A stretch of 34,399 bases of DNA from an uncultured Eubacteriales bacterium (GTDB taxonomy: Bacteria; Bacillota; Clostridia; Peptostreptococcales; Anaerovoracaceae), in the NCBI GenBank assembly GCA_902776725.1, contig CACYQX010000002.1:1-34399 (forward strand), read 5' to 3'. Shown piece after piece: positions 1 through 8,399 of this stretch. Position 1 is the first letter of the stretch. Every line of letters starts with the position of its first letter. The position numbers and the translations under genes are program-made. The notes under the pieces are model-generated. The model was given only the letters and a program-made list of their open reading frames with translations, was not told the DNA's origin and made no database searches.

Positions 1-132
1 CTGCGCTTCGGGACCCAGTTTTTCCGCCAAAAACAATGCGTAATTTACCGAGATTTCCGACTTTCCGCTACCGTAATGACCTGCGATTGCGGTTATGCGC
101 GCACCCTTAGATTTGACATCAAATTCTTCCAT
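1..132 (-). CDS. P-loop ATP-binding protein, N-terminal 44 residues only (cut by window edge)
   Basis: The frame opens with ATG at 132 and runs off the left edge without a stop, so only the first 44 residues are visible. Residues 17-26 read AGHYGSGKSE, a Walker A phosphate-binding loop (GHYGSGKS) directly after a hydrophobic beta strand (ITAIAG). This is the usual start of a small P-loop NTPase of the MinD/SIMIBI or AAA type. The hydrolase subfamily cannot be decided without the rest of the protein. The upstream sequence is AT-rich with no convincing Shine-Dalgarno, so the start is the most likely one rather than a proven one. A terminator at 218-245 separates it from the upstream L,D-transpeptidase gene on the same strand. 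Confidence 0.6.
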   Translation of the reverse strand, partial: MEEFDVKSKGARITAIAGHYGSGKSEISVNYALFLAEKLGPEAQ

Positions 133-217
133 ATTATTATAGTATTTTATGCTACTTATATTGTCAATTGCTTAGCAAATAATCCTTGTTCCCGTCCCCT
201 TCCTTTGTAAAATACAA

Positions 218-245
218 CAAAAAACCCGGCACTTTTATGTGCCGG
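218..245 (-). terminator. Rho-independent terminator after the L,D-transpeptidase gene
   Basis: A 7-bp perfect stem (CCGGCAC 226-232 with GTGCCGG 239-245, loop of 6) is followed on the minus strand by GTTTTTTGTT. It lies 27 bases beyond the transpeptidase stop codon. Confidence 0.85.
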
Positions 246-271
246 ATTTTATCCGCTTTTGTTGGTAATTT

Positions 272-1633
272 TTAGTTGTAAATATAGACCTCAGTGACGT
301 TTATTTTTACCCTCGAAAAGAGCTGCGCCGCCGCCCAATAAGGCAGGTTTACACAGCCATGCGAACCGTTGTAAGTATAGATATTTCCACCAAAATCCCA
401 GCGCCACGGGGCGTCGTGAATTCCGTAGTAGCCTATATTGTCTATGCCCATCCAATAACTTACCGTAAGGTCATAGTCTTTTCCGACCAGCCTTGCGTTT
501 TCGTCTCTCTGCCTAACCATGAAATATCCCGTCGGGGTCGGCGACACTCCCGCCTGTCCAGTAACGATCGGCGTCGAGAGGATCATTTTGCCGTTCTCGT
601 AATACCAGAGGTATTGCTGCCCTATTGAAATCTCGATAAACGAGGCGCTTCCGTTTCCGTTTGTTCTCGGCGTCGGATAATTGATATACCAAGACGCGTC
701 TACGGTTACATCCTCTTCAAGGCCTCCTTCTAACGCGGCCTTAAGCTTTTCAAACAAATCATCATAGAGGAGATATTCGTATCTATTTATGTAGTAGTAA
801 TCTGCGATTCCCTGCGTATAGTCCGCCAAACGACTCTCCTCTGCTTCCAAGCCGTTTTCGCCGTCGCTAAACAGGTTGATTAGGTCAGAGCCCGTCAGCA
901 CAACAGAGTTATATGACGAGGTATTGATCGTCACCTTTCTCTGCCCAAGTTCTTCAAACGCCTCTTTCTTTGCGATAAAGCTTGCGTCCGTCTCCCTTAC
1001 GTTCGGCTCCGTACAAAGATTTCTTAAATCGACCCTTTGATTCCCCTCTCCGCTCATCAAAGCCTCTGCAGCCTCGATGATTTTCTCCGTGGCAAGCTCT
1101 CTATCCACCACGTTTCCTTCGACCTCGGGAACCACAAATATCTTTCCTCTGATGACTTTTAAATGCGCGTCCTGCGGAGCAAGCGTCGTGCTCTTCCTCT
1201 GCGAATGAAGGCCGCAGACCGCGAGCCTGAGGCTCTTCTCATCAAAACTCCCTGTGGCCTTTATGTCTTCGAACTCCGTGGGTGCAAAAAAAGATTTAAA
1301 CCAGAGAAAATGCGATTGCGCATTTATGAGCCCTTTTGTATCGTACTCTATCTCTGCGCTCGCAACCTCTGCAAGATCGAGAGTTTCTGTAACGGTCTCC
1401 CTTCCGGTCTTGCTTCTCTGGTCCACATCTATAAGAAGGCCCTCGCCTTTTAATACATCGTTTACCGCTTCAGCGGACATTCCGCTTACATCGACTCCCC
1501 TAAAGCTGGTATTTGGGAGAAAACGAAGAAAGGAATAAATCATGCCGCCAAGATATGCGACAAGAATTATTCCCAGCACTACAAGAGCAGGTTTTGGTAA
1601 CTTACGCTTCTCTTGCGTCTCCATCTGTCTCAC
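272..1633 (-). CDS. L,D-transpeptidase (YkuD domain) with peptidoglycan-binding region, membrane anchored
   Basis: A 453-residue protein with a short basic N-terminus, one membrane segment at about residues 15-36, a long extracytoplasmic region, and a C-terminal YkuD catalytic domain. The active-site motif SHGCVNLP is near residue 427 (the Cys), preceded by the family's GIHDAPW stretch. YkuD enzymes make 3-3 cross-links in peptidoglycan or attach proteins to it, with the cysteine forming an acyl-enzyme. The region before the domain resembles the putative peptidoglycan-binding domain that often precedes YkuD in Clostridia; that assignment is by overall look. Two starts are possible: GTG at 1633 or ATG at 1624. 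Neither has a clear Shine-Dalgarno, and both lie inside the 3' end of cstA (stop at 1602), so translation is probably coupled to cstA. Confidence 0.88.
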   Translation of the reverse strand: MRQMETQEKRKLPKPALVVLGIILVAYLGGMIYSFLRFLPNTSFRGVDVSGMSAEAVNDVLKGEGLLIDVDQRSKTGRETVTETLDLAEVASAEIEYDTKGLINAQSHFLWFKSFFAPTEFEDIKATGSFDEKSLRLAVCGLHSQRKSTTLAPQDAHLKVIRGKIFVVPEVEGNVVDRELATEKIIEAAEALMSGEGNQRVDLRNLCTEPNVRETDASFIAKKEAFEELGQRKVTINTSSYNSVVLTGSDLINLFSDGENGLEAEESRLADYTQGIADYYYINRYEYLLYDDLFEKLKAALEGGLEEDVTVDASWYINYPTPRTNGNGSASFIEISIGQQYLWYYENGKMILSTPIVTGQAGVSPTPTGYFMVRQRDENARLVGKDYDLTVSYWMGIDNIGYYGIHDAPWRWDFGGNIYTYNGSHGCVNLPYWAAAQLFSRVKINVTEVYIYN

Positions 1634-3347
1634 TCTTTTCTCGCCAGTTCTTCTTCAGTTGACGATATTTCTTGACACCCTCGATTACAAGCGTTATGGC
1701 CATTACTACCATTGCCACAGCGAATATGAGCTGGAACCAATGCCCCCACATGGGCGCAGTCAGAGTTCCGTTTACAAAACCTTTGATCTTACCAATAATC
1801 GTAGTTATTAAGCTCGTTAGCGTCACAAGAAGCATAAACGTCATAGGGCCGTAGAGCATATTCCTTCTCTTCTCCAGTCCTCCCAGCCAAAACGCGATCG
1901 CTATGAGCGAAACCGCCGCCAAAAGCTGGTTTGCCGCTCCGAAGAGGCTCCAGATCTGGCTCAGAGACAAGCCTCCAATTATGCATCCAGCCAAAACAAT
2001 AAATAATGTTCCTGTCAGAGGATGTGCCAATACGCGTCTAGCCCCTGTTGCATCCTTATATGTGACCTCGCCTTCCTTCAAAAAGAGTTCGGAAATCATG
2101 AATCTTCCCAGTCGTGTTCCTGTATCAAGCGAAGTGAGAGCAAATGTAGATGCCGCCAACGTTATTAGCGCGTATATTATCCTGTAGATTCCGCTAGCCT
2201 CTGCACCAAACATGGATGCTATACCGCTTGCAAACGCAACCGACGGGGAACCGAACGCACCCGCCTTGTATTTATCAAATACCATTCCAACCGCTATAAG
2301 TGCTATGATTGCAAGGAAGGACTCAATGAGCATCGCTCCGTAACCTATAACCCTTGCATCCTCCTCGTTTCTAAGCTGCTTAGACGATGTGCCTGTTGCA
2401 ACAAGAGAGTGAAATCCCGAGCATGCACCACAAGCAACAGTTATGAAGAGAGTCGGGAACAAATATCCCAAATCCGTAGAAAATCCTGTGAAAGCCGGAA
2501 TATGAAACTCTGCCGTTCTGGTAAAGTTTGTGAACATTATTCCAAGAATGGCGATTCCCATCATTGAATAAAGGAGATAGCTAGACAAATAATCTCTTGG
2601 CTGAAGAACTATCCATACCGGAAGAAGAGAAGCGATCGTAATATAACACGCAATTACAATTATCCAGCCCGTTCTTCCCATGGAAAAACCAACCTTCATA
2701 CCTACGACTATCGCAGCCACTATTCCTATGATTCCGAGAACCGTCGCAGGACCAAGGTGGAGACCAACTTTGTTGGTGAGAATTCCGTAAAGTACAGCGA
2801 GTATCAGAAACAGGGACGAAATCATCGCGGTGCTCTGATTACCCGTCGGGTTTGTTACAAAACCAATATGCGCATCAGGCGTGTAGAAGGTTCCGGCAAC
2901 TACGTTTACAAACGAGGCTACAACAAGTGTCAGCACCAGGAACGCAAAGACGATAAAGAGCTTTTTGATTCTCGGACCGCCCGTTGCCCCAACTACTTCA
3001 CCGATAGATTTTCCTTCGTGCCTTACCGAAGCCAAAAGCGAGCCGTAGTCGTGAACGCCGCCCACAAAGATTCCGCCTAGCACGCACCAAAGAAATACCG
3101 GAACCCATCCGAACAAAGATGCCTGGATCGGTCCGTTTATAGGTCCTACGCCTGCGATAGAAGCAAAGTGATGCCCCATAAGAACCGCCGGCGGAGCCGC
3201 AACATAATCAACTCCGTCTGCAAATTCAACCGCGGGAGTGGTTCTTTCGGGGTCGACTCCCCACTGTTTTGAGAGCCAACCGCCGTACGCTATATATCCT
3301 ATTGAGAGGATTGCTATTGCAACAGCTATTATAATGAGAGGCAGCAT
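1602..3347 (-). CDS. cstA: CstA family carbon starvation / peptide transporter
   Basis: 581 residues with many hydrophobic segments and the hallmark CstA sequence GHHFASIAGVGPINGPI near residues 59-75, followed by the conserved GGVHDYGS region. CstA proteins are inner-membrane transporters induced on starvation; they import peptides and, in some enterobacteria, pyruvate. In an amino-acid fermenter a peptide-uptake role fits, but the substrate is inferred. The ATG at 3347 has a strong Shine-Dalgarno (AGGAGG, about 3357-3363). A TATAAT box lies on the minus strand at 3384-3389. The last 32 bases overlap the L,D-transpeptidase frame, which suggests one transcript. The gene is divergent from the sensor kinase at 3475, whose signal might relate to this transporter; that link is inference. 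Confidence 0.92.
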   Translation of the reverse strand: MLPLIIIAVAIAILSIGYIAYGGWLSKQWGVDPERTTPAVEFADGVDYVAAPPAVLMGHHFASIAGVGPINGPIQASLFGWVPVFLWCVLGGIFVGGVHDYGSLLASVRHEGKSIGEVVGATGGPRIKKLFIVFAFLVLTLVVASFVNVVAGTFYTPDAHIGFVTNPTGNQSTAMISSLFLILAVLYGILTNKVGLHLGPATVLGIIGIVAAIVVGMKVGFSMGRTGWIIVIACYITIASLLPVWIVLQPRDYLSSYLLYSMMGIAILGIMFTNFTRTAEFHIPAFTGFSTDLGYLFPTLFITVACGACSGFHSLVATGTSSKQLRNEEDARVIGYGAMLIESFLAIIALIAVGMVFDKYKAGAFGSPSVAFASGIASMFGAEASGIYRIIYALITLAASTFALTSLDTGTRLGRFMISELFLKEGEVTYKDATGARRVLAHPLTGTLFIVLAGCIIGGLSLSQIWSLFGAANQLLAAVSLIAIAFWLGGLEKRRNMLYGPMTFMLLVTLTSLITTIIGKIKGFVNGTLTAPMWGHWFQLIFAVAMVVMAITLVIEGVKKYRQLKKNWREKSETDGDAREA

Positions 3348-3383
3348 TTAAGTTTTCCTCCTAAAAAGCCACACAATTCCTAA

Positions 3384-3389
3384 ATTATA
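3384..3389 (-). promoter_or_regulatory. cstA: Candidate -10 box of cstA
   Basis: TATAAT on the minus strand, about 37 bases upstream of the cstA ATG. There is no recognisable -35 box at normal spacing; a TTGACA at 3420-3425 sits 30 bases away, which is too far. It may need an activator, or the true promoter may differ. Confidence 0.35.
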
Positions 3390-3437
3390 CCTTACATTAT
3401 TACATTAGGGGCCCTTCTTTGTCAAAGGGGCTTTTTG

Positions 3438-3466
3438 TTGACTTTCACGCAATAACAAGGCAAAAT
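3438..3466 (+). promoter_or_regulatory. Candidate sigma-A promoter of the sensor kinase
   Basis: TTGACT (3438-3443), a 17-base spacer, then CAAAAT (3461-3466). The predicted transcription start is about 3473, only two bases before the kinase ATG at 3475, so this promoter would give a nearly leaderless mRNA. Confidence 0.5.
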
Positions 3467-3474
3467 ATAGGGTA

Positions 3475-5406
3475 ATGAAACTGAAAGAATCATCATGGAA
3501 AAATAGGCCCAAAAAAGCCAGAGACATTCTAATTGTTCTCGTCGTGTTTGCTGTTGCCTTAATATCATTTTTATCACTGATCGCAAACGTAGACCTTTCT
3601 GGAACAACGATGAAATACGAGGAGCGCTATATCGAGCTGTCCGATAATTGGACATATACAACTCGCGAAGGCGCCAATATAGTCACATCCCTCCCCGTCT
3701 GGGTTGATCTCAAGGCGAATGAGGTCGCGGTTGTCAGCCACGTCATTCCGGAGATGGATTCTCCTTACTATACCTTTGTTACGAGAAACTACCACCAGAA
3801 GATGACAGCTTATATCGACGGGGAAAAGATATACGAATTTCCTCTTTCCTCTCAAGGCCTTACCGATTCTATCCTCACCGATGATTGGACTTCCATAAGA
3901 ATCCCAAAGGCTGCGGCAGGATCTGTTTTCTCCCTTGAATTCCACGCGGGATCGGTTGGATATAACGGATATGTAAACGCACCGTTCTTTGGAGAAGACA
4001 ATGCCATCTTTGCTCATTTGAGAAACGAATACAAGATGCCCTATGCGCTCGGCATTGCTCTCATAGCGATAGGTTTTCTTCTGATTCTCGTTTCCACGAT
4101 TTACACGCGAAACTTTTCCGAGAGAAGACACTTCCTCTTGGGCGTCGTCTTTATATCGCTTGGTCTTTGGTTCGCCAACAGATCGAGGATGCCAATCTTC
4201 CTCGTTGGAAGCAATATGAAATTCTTTATGGCTTTCTCCGTTCTGAATTTGGTACCGCTTCTTATAACTCTTTATATAGGCGAACGTTTTAAGCACCACA
4301 ACCAGCTTGTCGTAAACTGCATGACTTTGACGACTATCATTTTGGACCTCACGCTCTTTGGCATTGCCGCTACAGGAAAGGTCCCGATTCACGCGCTCGT
4401 GCCTTACGCATATATCGGAATTCTTGTTTCGCTCCTATACGCCATCTATCTCATGTGGTATTATGCGCTCGGCAGCGGCAAGAAATTCTTGAACCGAGTA
4501 CAACTAAATTCCGCGAGGCTCGAATTGATATCCGCATTAGTGCTCGTTTTAGGTTCACTGCTTGGAATACTTTGGGATGCAATCTCCACAAACAACTGGA
4601 GTTCATCACATAGAGAATGGTCCGGCGTGGGATCGATTCAAATTCTCTCCGTAGTAATTTTCGCATTCTTCCACTTCATCATACTCGTATATAACAGTTA
4701 CTACAGTGCGCTCGAAAGCGAAGCAACTCAGAAGCTCCTACACGATAGTCAGCTCCAGCTTATGATGGGACAGATTCAGCCGCACTTTATGTTTAACACG
4801 CTGTCATCAATAAGAACACTGATCAAAGTTGATCCTGATGTCGCCTACGATATGGTTTACAATTTCTCAAACTATTTGAGAGCGAACGTAGACAATCTTA
4901 CCAACCTCGAAGGTATATCTTTCGCATCCGAGGTTCAGCATATTCAGAGCTATGTTGAAATTGAAAAGGTTAGATTTGGAGATCGACTTAATGTTGAATA
5001 CGATATCCAGGAATCCGACTTCTTGGTTCCTCCTCTCGCAATACAGCCGCTTGTTGAAAACGCAATCAAGCACGGCGTTTGCAAACGTCCCGAAGGCGGA
5101 ACCGTTTGGCTCAGAAGTTATAGAGAAGGAAATAACTTTATTGTTGAGGTTGAAGACAACGGTGTTGGAATTCCTAAGGATCGCCTCGATGCCGTGCTCG
5201 GAAATTCGGAGGAGGGTTACTTCGGAGATTTTGGTATAGGCGGAAGAAGAATGGATCTAACGGGTAACGGCTCCGAAGAACATCAGTCAACAGGTATGAA
5301 GAACATCATAATGAGACTTAAGGAAATGTCCCACGCAGAACTCAAAATCGAAAGCGAAGTTGGCAAGGGAACTCTTATGCGCGTCGTAATACCCCCCCAG
5401 CTGTAA
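3475..5406 (+). CDS. LytS-type membrane sensor histidine kinase, orphan
   Basis: 643 residues. One membrane segment lies at about 18-38, then an extracytoplasmic region to about 185 that looks like a jelly-roll carbohydrate-binding-type sensor (7TMR-DISM extracellular type). A run of membrane segments to about 410 follows, then the kinase core. The phosphoacceptor box PHFMFNTL has the histidine at residue 437, typical of the His_kinase (LytS/YehU) family. The N-box PLVENAIKHG has Asn529 and the G-box DNGVGIP starts at Asp561. Such kinases usually sit beside a LytTR or AraC-type response regulator, but none is next to it: cstA lies divergently upstream and a tRNA gene downstream. The start lacks a good ribosome binding site (TAGGG three bases before ATG), and the next in-frame ATG is 45 codons in and would remove the first membrane segment. 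Confidence 0.9.
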   Translation: MKLKESSWKNRPKKARDILIVLVVFAVALISFLSLIANVDLSGTTMKYEERYIELSDNWTYTTREGANIVTSLPVWVDLKANEVAVVSHVIPEMDSPYYTFVTRNYHQKMTAYIDGEKIYEFPLSSQGLTDSILTDDWTSIRIPKAAAGSVFSLEFHAGSVGYNGYVNAPFFGEDNAIFAHLRNEYKMPYALGIALIAIGFLLILVSTIYTRNFSERRHFLLGVVFISLGLWFANRSRMPIFLVGSNMKFFMAFSVLNLVPLLITLYIGERFKHHNQLVVNCMTLTTIILDLTLFGIAATGKVPIHALVPYAYIGILVSLLYAIYLMWYYALGSGKKFLNRVQLNSARLELISALVLVLGSLLGILWDAISTNNWSSSHREWSGVGSIQILSVVIFAFFHFIILVYNSYYSALESEATQKLLHDSQLQLMMGQIQPHFMFNTLSSIRTLIKVDPDVAYDMVYNFSNYLRANVDNLTNLEGISFASEVQHIQSYVEIEKVRFGDRLNVEYDIQESDFLVPPLAIQPLVENAIKHGVCKRPEGGTVWLRSYREGNNFIVEVEDNGVGIPKDRLDAVLGNSEEGYFGDFGIGGRRMDLTGNGSEEHQSTGMKNIIMRLKEMSHAELKIESEVGKGTLMRVVIPPQL

Positions 5407-5502
5407 AAATATAGAACGAATATAATACGCAAATCAAAGCACTTAATATATGGTCCTTATATCTCAAATGTGATATACTACCCCTTGCTAGAAACTAGTT
5501 TT

Positions 5503-5578
5503 GGACCAGTAGCTCAGGGGATAGAGCGTCGGTTTCCTAAACCGTGCGTCGGGTGTTCGAATCGCCTCTGGTCCACCA
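5503..5578 (+). tRNA. tRNA-Arg, anticodon CCU
   Basis: A 76-base cloverleaf with a 7-bp acceptor stem (GGACCAG/CTGGTCC), D-arm stem GCTC/GAGC, anticodon loop TTCCTAA (anticodon CCT), T-loop TTCGAAT and an encoded CCA end. The outermost anticodon-stem pair is a T-T mismatch, leaving four good pairs. It decodes the AGG arginine codon. An extended -10-like TGTGATATACT lies 24-34 bases upstream, without a clear -35 box. Confidence 0.96.
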
Positions 5579-5581
5579 ATA

Positions 5582-5609
5582 AACGCTGTAGAGATTCTAC
5601 AGCGTTTTC
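5582..5609 (+). terminator. Rho-independent terminator after tRNA-Arg
   Basis: A 9-bp stem (CGCTGTAGA 5584-5592 with TCTACAGCG 5596-5604), loop GAT, extended by A-T pairs, then TTTTC. It starts three bases after the tRNA CCA end. Confidence 0.85.
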
Positions 5610-5658
5610 TGTAAGCAGGCCTCTAACGACGCAGCAATACTTATGACTTGGAGACATC

Positions 5659-6501
5659 ATGGATTTTAGATCCTTTACAACTCTTGCGTTGGATGGAATT
5701 ACTGCGGAACCGAAAACGGGCTGCCGCATAGTTCTTTTTGATGAAATAGATTCGACCAATAACTATGCCAAAAAACTTCTGGCGGAAAACATCGCCGACC
5801 AAGATGAGCTTGCGGACGTTTTCGGGCAGCCCGTAGTTATTGTCGCAAACTCTCAGACTTCCGGTCGCGGAAGACTCGGACGAGAATTCTCTTCGCCTGC
5901 GGATAGCGGCATCTATCTATCCATAGTCTTAAACACAAAATTGGAATCCGCAAGCCTTCCCCTTCTAACTATGGCAACATCCGTTGCGACGAGGCGCGCG
6001 ATTGAATCCGTTTGCAATATATCCCCTTCTATCAAATGGGTGAATGACCTTTATCTCAAAGATAAAAAAATCTGCGGCATTCTCTTGGAGACCGCAAACT
6101 CTTTTTATGCATCGGATAATTCCGCCTTTGTTGTAATCGGCATAGGGATAAACTGCTTCCCGGGAAGCTTCCCTGAGGAGCTTCGCGAAATCGCGGGATC
6201 GATTTCGGATACGCCAAATTCTTTTTCTAGAAGCGAGCTTGCCGCAAAGGTTATAGATGAGGTCGTCTCGGAAGTCTATAATCTCGACCCCGCATCTATG
6301 CTTAACGAATATAGAGAGCATTGCTTTATTCTCGGTCGCAATGTCACCGTCACCGACTTTGCAAATGAAAACGGCTCCCCGAGAAATTTTCTCGCAAGAG
6401 CCGTTGGTATTTCCGATAATGGTGCGCTTATAGTTGAGTCTATGGATGGTTCTCAGCGCATCAGTCTATTCTCCGGAGGAGTCTCGGTCAACCTCGACTA
6501 G
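5659..6501 (+). CDS. birA: Biotin--[acetyl-CoA-carboxylase] ligase, monofunctional (no DNA-binding domain)
   Basis: 280 residues. The biotinyl-AMP loop SGRGRLGR is at about 68-75, KWVNDLYLKDKKICGILLE follows at 126-144 with the catalytic-region lysine, and a small C-terminal SH3-like domain ends the protein. These are the standard motifs of biotin protein ligase, which activates biotin with ATP and attaches it to the lysine of biotin carboxyl carrier proteins. The N-terminus has no helix-turn-helix domain of the BirA repressor, so it should not regulate transcription itself. The ATG at 5659 is preceded by GGAG six bases upstream. Its last 36 bases overlap the 3' end of the convergent sortase gene. 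Confidence 0.93.
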   Translation: MDFRSFTTLALDGITAEPKTGCRIVLFDEIDSTNNYAKKLLAENIADQDELADVFGQPVVIVANSQTSGRGRLGREFSSPADSGIYLSIVLNTKLESASLPLLTMATSVATRRAIESVCNISPSIKWVNDLYLKDKKICGILLETANSFYASDNSAFVVIGIGINCFPGSFPEELREIAGSISDTPNSFSRSELAAKVIDEVVSEVYNLDPASMLNEYREHCFILGRNVTVTDFANENGSPRNFLARAVGISDNGALIVESMDGSQRISLFSGGVSVNLD

Positions 6502-7290
6502 CTTTCCCCACACGACCACTCTGTTGTTATCATTGGCGGATCCCTGCAGCGTGCATGTGCTCATCATCACTATGTGATCCGATGTTGTAACCGAAACGCG
6601 GTTGTCATACCCCGCAAGTTCATTGTGTGCGAAAATCCAATCTATATAACGCTGTTTTTCTTCCTTCTCGTAGAGGCGGAAATTGTAGAGCGATTCGTCC
6701 CTGGAATCTATTACGGCCGCTCCAAAAATCTGAATATCGTAATCCTTCTCCGGCGTATAAAGTTCAATCACGGGATGCTCCAGGAAGTACGGTGTTGACT
6801 TATGCTCAAAGTACTCACCCAACAGATAGAACATGCTCTTGTCCTTCATTCTGTGTCCGTACATGACCGTCAAAAAGTCATTAAACGGGTCGGCGGAACG
6901 CATATCCAGGAATATCGTTCCTTTGTTGTTCCACGTTCCGTCCAGAAGGTGCGTCAGATAATATTCGTTGTCGATGCCCTTTACTACGGGGTAATTTATA
7001 ACAGTTCCCTGGCTGCGAATCCATCCGACGATATCCGAATTCTTTTCACTCAACTTATCCCAGTCGAGCGTTAGTCGCATATCGAGATGCGCCTGTTCGC
7101 GAGGCGCAGCGCCGACGTCTTCCGCGATGCCGTCATATACCGATGTTCCCTGCTTGTACTCGCTTGCAATTTTGTATACCTTAAAACCGCTGAAGCCCAT
7201 AATAGCAAACAGGATAATCATTATCACGTAGTAAACGGTATTATTTGAAGATTTTTTCTTCGGTTTTTTTCTCGCTTCTACTCTACTCAT
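6466..7290 (-). CDS. srtB: Class B sortase
   Basis: A 274-residue protein from ATG 7290: basic N-terminus, a single membrane anchor at about residues 18-40, then a sortase domain. The catalytic triad is visible: His146 in MYGHRM, Cys246 in MSTCTLQG and Arg257 in NNRVVVWG. The sequence order and the extra helices around FYLLGEYF fit class B sortases, which attach proteins to the wall after cleaving an NPQTN-like signal. I chose 7290 because GGGAGAAG lies about 9 bases upstream; a longer frame opening at 7353 would overlap cobC. No substrate with a sorting signal is in the window, so its client is elsewhere. It follows the cobalamin operon on the same strand, 32 bases after cobC. Confidence 0.9.
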   Translation of the reverse strand: MSRVEARKKPKKKSSNNTVYYVIMIILFAIMGFSGFKVYKIASEYKQGTSVYDGIAEDVGAAPREQAHLDMRLTLDWDKLSEKNSDIVGWIRSQGTVINYPVVKGIDNEYYLTHLLDGTWNNKGTIFLDMRSADPFNDFLTVMYGHRMKDKSMFYLLGEYFEHKSTPYFLEHPVIELYTPEKDYDIQIFGAAVIDSRDESLYNFRLYEKEEKQRYIDWIFAHNELAGYDNRVSVTTSDHIVMMSTCTLQGSANDNNRVVVWGKLVEVDRDSSGE

Positions 7291-7322
7291 TTCTTTAATC
7301 TTCTCCCAAAGGTACACCTTAC

Positions 7323-7973
7323 TTAGTATATAGTTACCTCTCCCAAAAGACAAGGATTTCTCACTTCACCATCAACCACATCCATTATATACCCACATCC
7401 CGGCTGTGGCATCCAGTCCCAAACGCTTTCTTTTTCCGTCGGAAAGAGGCTGTTGAGGATTTCCGCAATCACCCCGCCGTGGCAGACCGCTACCGTCATG
7501 GCGGTGCCTGGGGCTTCCTTTTTTTCTGCAAGTTTTTCCGTAAGCGCATTGTGGCGCTCGAGAAGGTATTTCCATCCGCACGCAACCCTCGCCTTAAATT
7601 GATTTCTGGACTCTCCGCCGGGAATCACATAATCCCCCGTCTCATCGTAAGTCCATGCGTTAAAATGCGGATTGTCCTTTAGCTCATCAAAGTTCTTGCA
7701 CTCGCATACGCCAAACTCTATTTCCCTAAGATCTTTTATCTTCTCAAAATCTCTGTCGCCAAACAGAACTCTAAACGTCTCCGCCGTGCGGCCGAGTCCC
7801 GTCGTAAAGCAGAGCGCGTCTTCCGGTATCTCGGGATAGAGCCCTTCCGCTTTTTGTTTTTCGAGAGCTTCGATTCCTTCCTGTATAAGTGGGAGATCGG
7901 TCTTCCCGTAAAACCATTTATTCTTATTGCCCTCCGTAATTCCATGACGGAGAATAAGTATCTTTGATTCCAT
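7323..7973 (-). CDS. cobC: Histidine phosphatase, probable alpha-ribazole phosphatase
   Basis: 216 residues of the phosphoglycerate-mutase-like histidine phosphatase superfamily. The phospho-acceptor motif RHG is at residues 9-11 (His10), TTGLGRTAET follows, and the second catalytic histidine is His165 in VCHGG. The family alone does not fix the substrate. The position, three bases after a CobU-like gene and downstream of cobT-cobU-cobS, makes dephosphorylation of alpha-ribazole-5'-phosphate (or of adenosylcobalamin-5'-phosphate) the best reading. It is likely co-transcribed with the whole cobalamin operon. Confidence 0.78.
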   Translation of the reverse strand: MESKILILRHGITEGNKNKWFYGKTDLPLIQEGIEALEKQKAEGLYPEIPEDALCFTTGLGRTAETFRVLFGDRDFEKIKDLREIEFGVCECKNFDELKDNPHFNAWTYDETGDYVIPGGESRNQFKARVACGWKYLLERHNALTEKLAEKKEAPGTAMTVAVCHGGVIAEILNSLFPTEKESVWDWMPQPGCGYIMDVVDGEVRNPCLLGEVTIY

Positions 7974-7976
7974 AAA

Positions 7977-8387
7977 CTATTTGATCTGCACTCCGATTCC
8001 GCAGAATACGCGGTAGACTTCCTTGGCTGCTGCGGCCAATCGTATCATCGCCCTTCCGTTTGCTTCTCGATATGCTCTTTCCTTTGCATCAATCGGGACA
8101 AGCCCCTGGGATACATCGTTTGCGATCAGGACGACCTGCGAATTCTTTTTTTCCTTCAGGTTCTTGATTGCGACTATAAGTTCTTCGATTGCATCCTCTA
8201 CGCTCGCTCCGCTCTCCATAAGATTGTGAACCCATTCGCTTATACCGTAAACGCAGCGTACGCCCTTTGTTATTTTGGATACATCAAAATCCTCTCCGAC
8301 AAGGAGGACTTGTTCATTGTCTATATTGAATTTCTCTTTTGCAAAATCAAGTTTACCCTGAAATGCGCCGCCAAAAACAAAAATCAT
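7977..8387 (-). CDS. Short CobU-like protein, guanylyl-transfer His region absent
   Basis: 136 residues, much shorter than standard CobU (about 180). The N-terminus GGAFQGKLD resembles the CobU P-loop, but the Ser/Thr normally after GK is Leu13. The C-terminal half matches CobU well: ANDVSQGLVP at residues 89-98, then the conserved Arg/Ala-rich helix GRAMIRLAAAAKEVYRV and the terminal GIGVQIK, as in Salmonella CobU. The central segment with the guanylylated histidine (RIxxHxxxR) is missing. The frame is intact with a good ribosome binding site (AGAGGTGA), so it is not an obvious pseudogene. It may carry one of the two CobU activities, act as a partner to the longer CobU at 9271-9870, or do something related. 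The family is fairly certain; the activity is not. Confidence 0.75.
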   Translation of the reverse strand: MIFVFGGAFQGKLDFAKEKFNIDNEQVLLVGEDFDVSKITKGVRCVYGISEWVHNLMESGASVEDAIEELIVAIKNLKEKKNSQVVLIANDVSQGLVPIDAKERAYREANGRAMIRLAAAAKEVYRVFCGIGVQIK

Positions 8388-8399
8388 TTTTCACCTCTT

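Noticed and set aside
3574-4392. A 272-residue open frame antisense to the sensor kinase
   Set aside because: Shadow of a coding gene with a recognisable kinase; no motifs of its own.
7977-8387. The short CobU-like gene as a decayed pseudogene
   Set aside because: The frame is intact, has a good ribosome binding site, tight operon spacing and retained C-terminal motifs, so purifying selection seems more likely.
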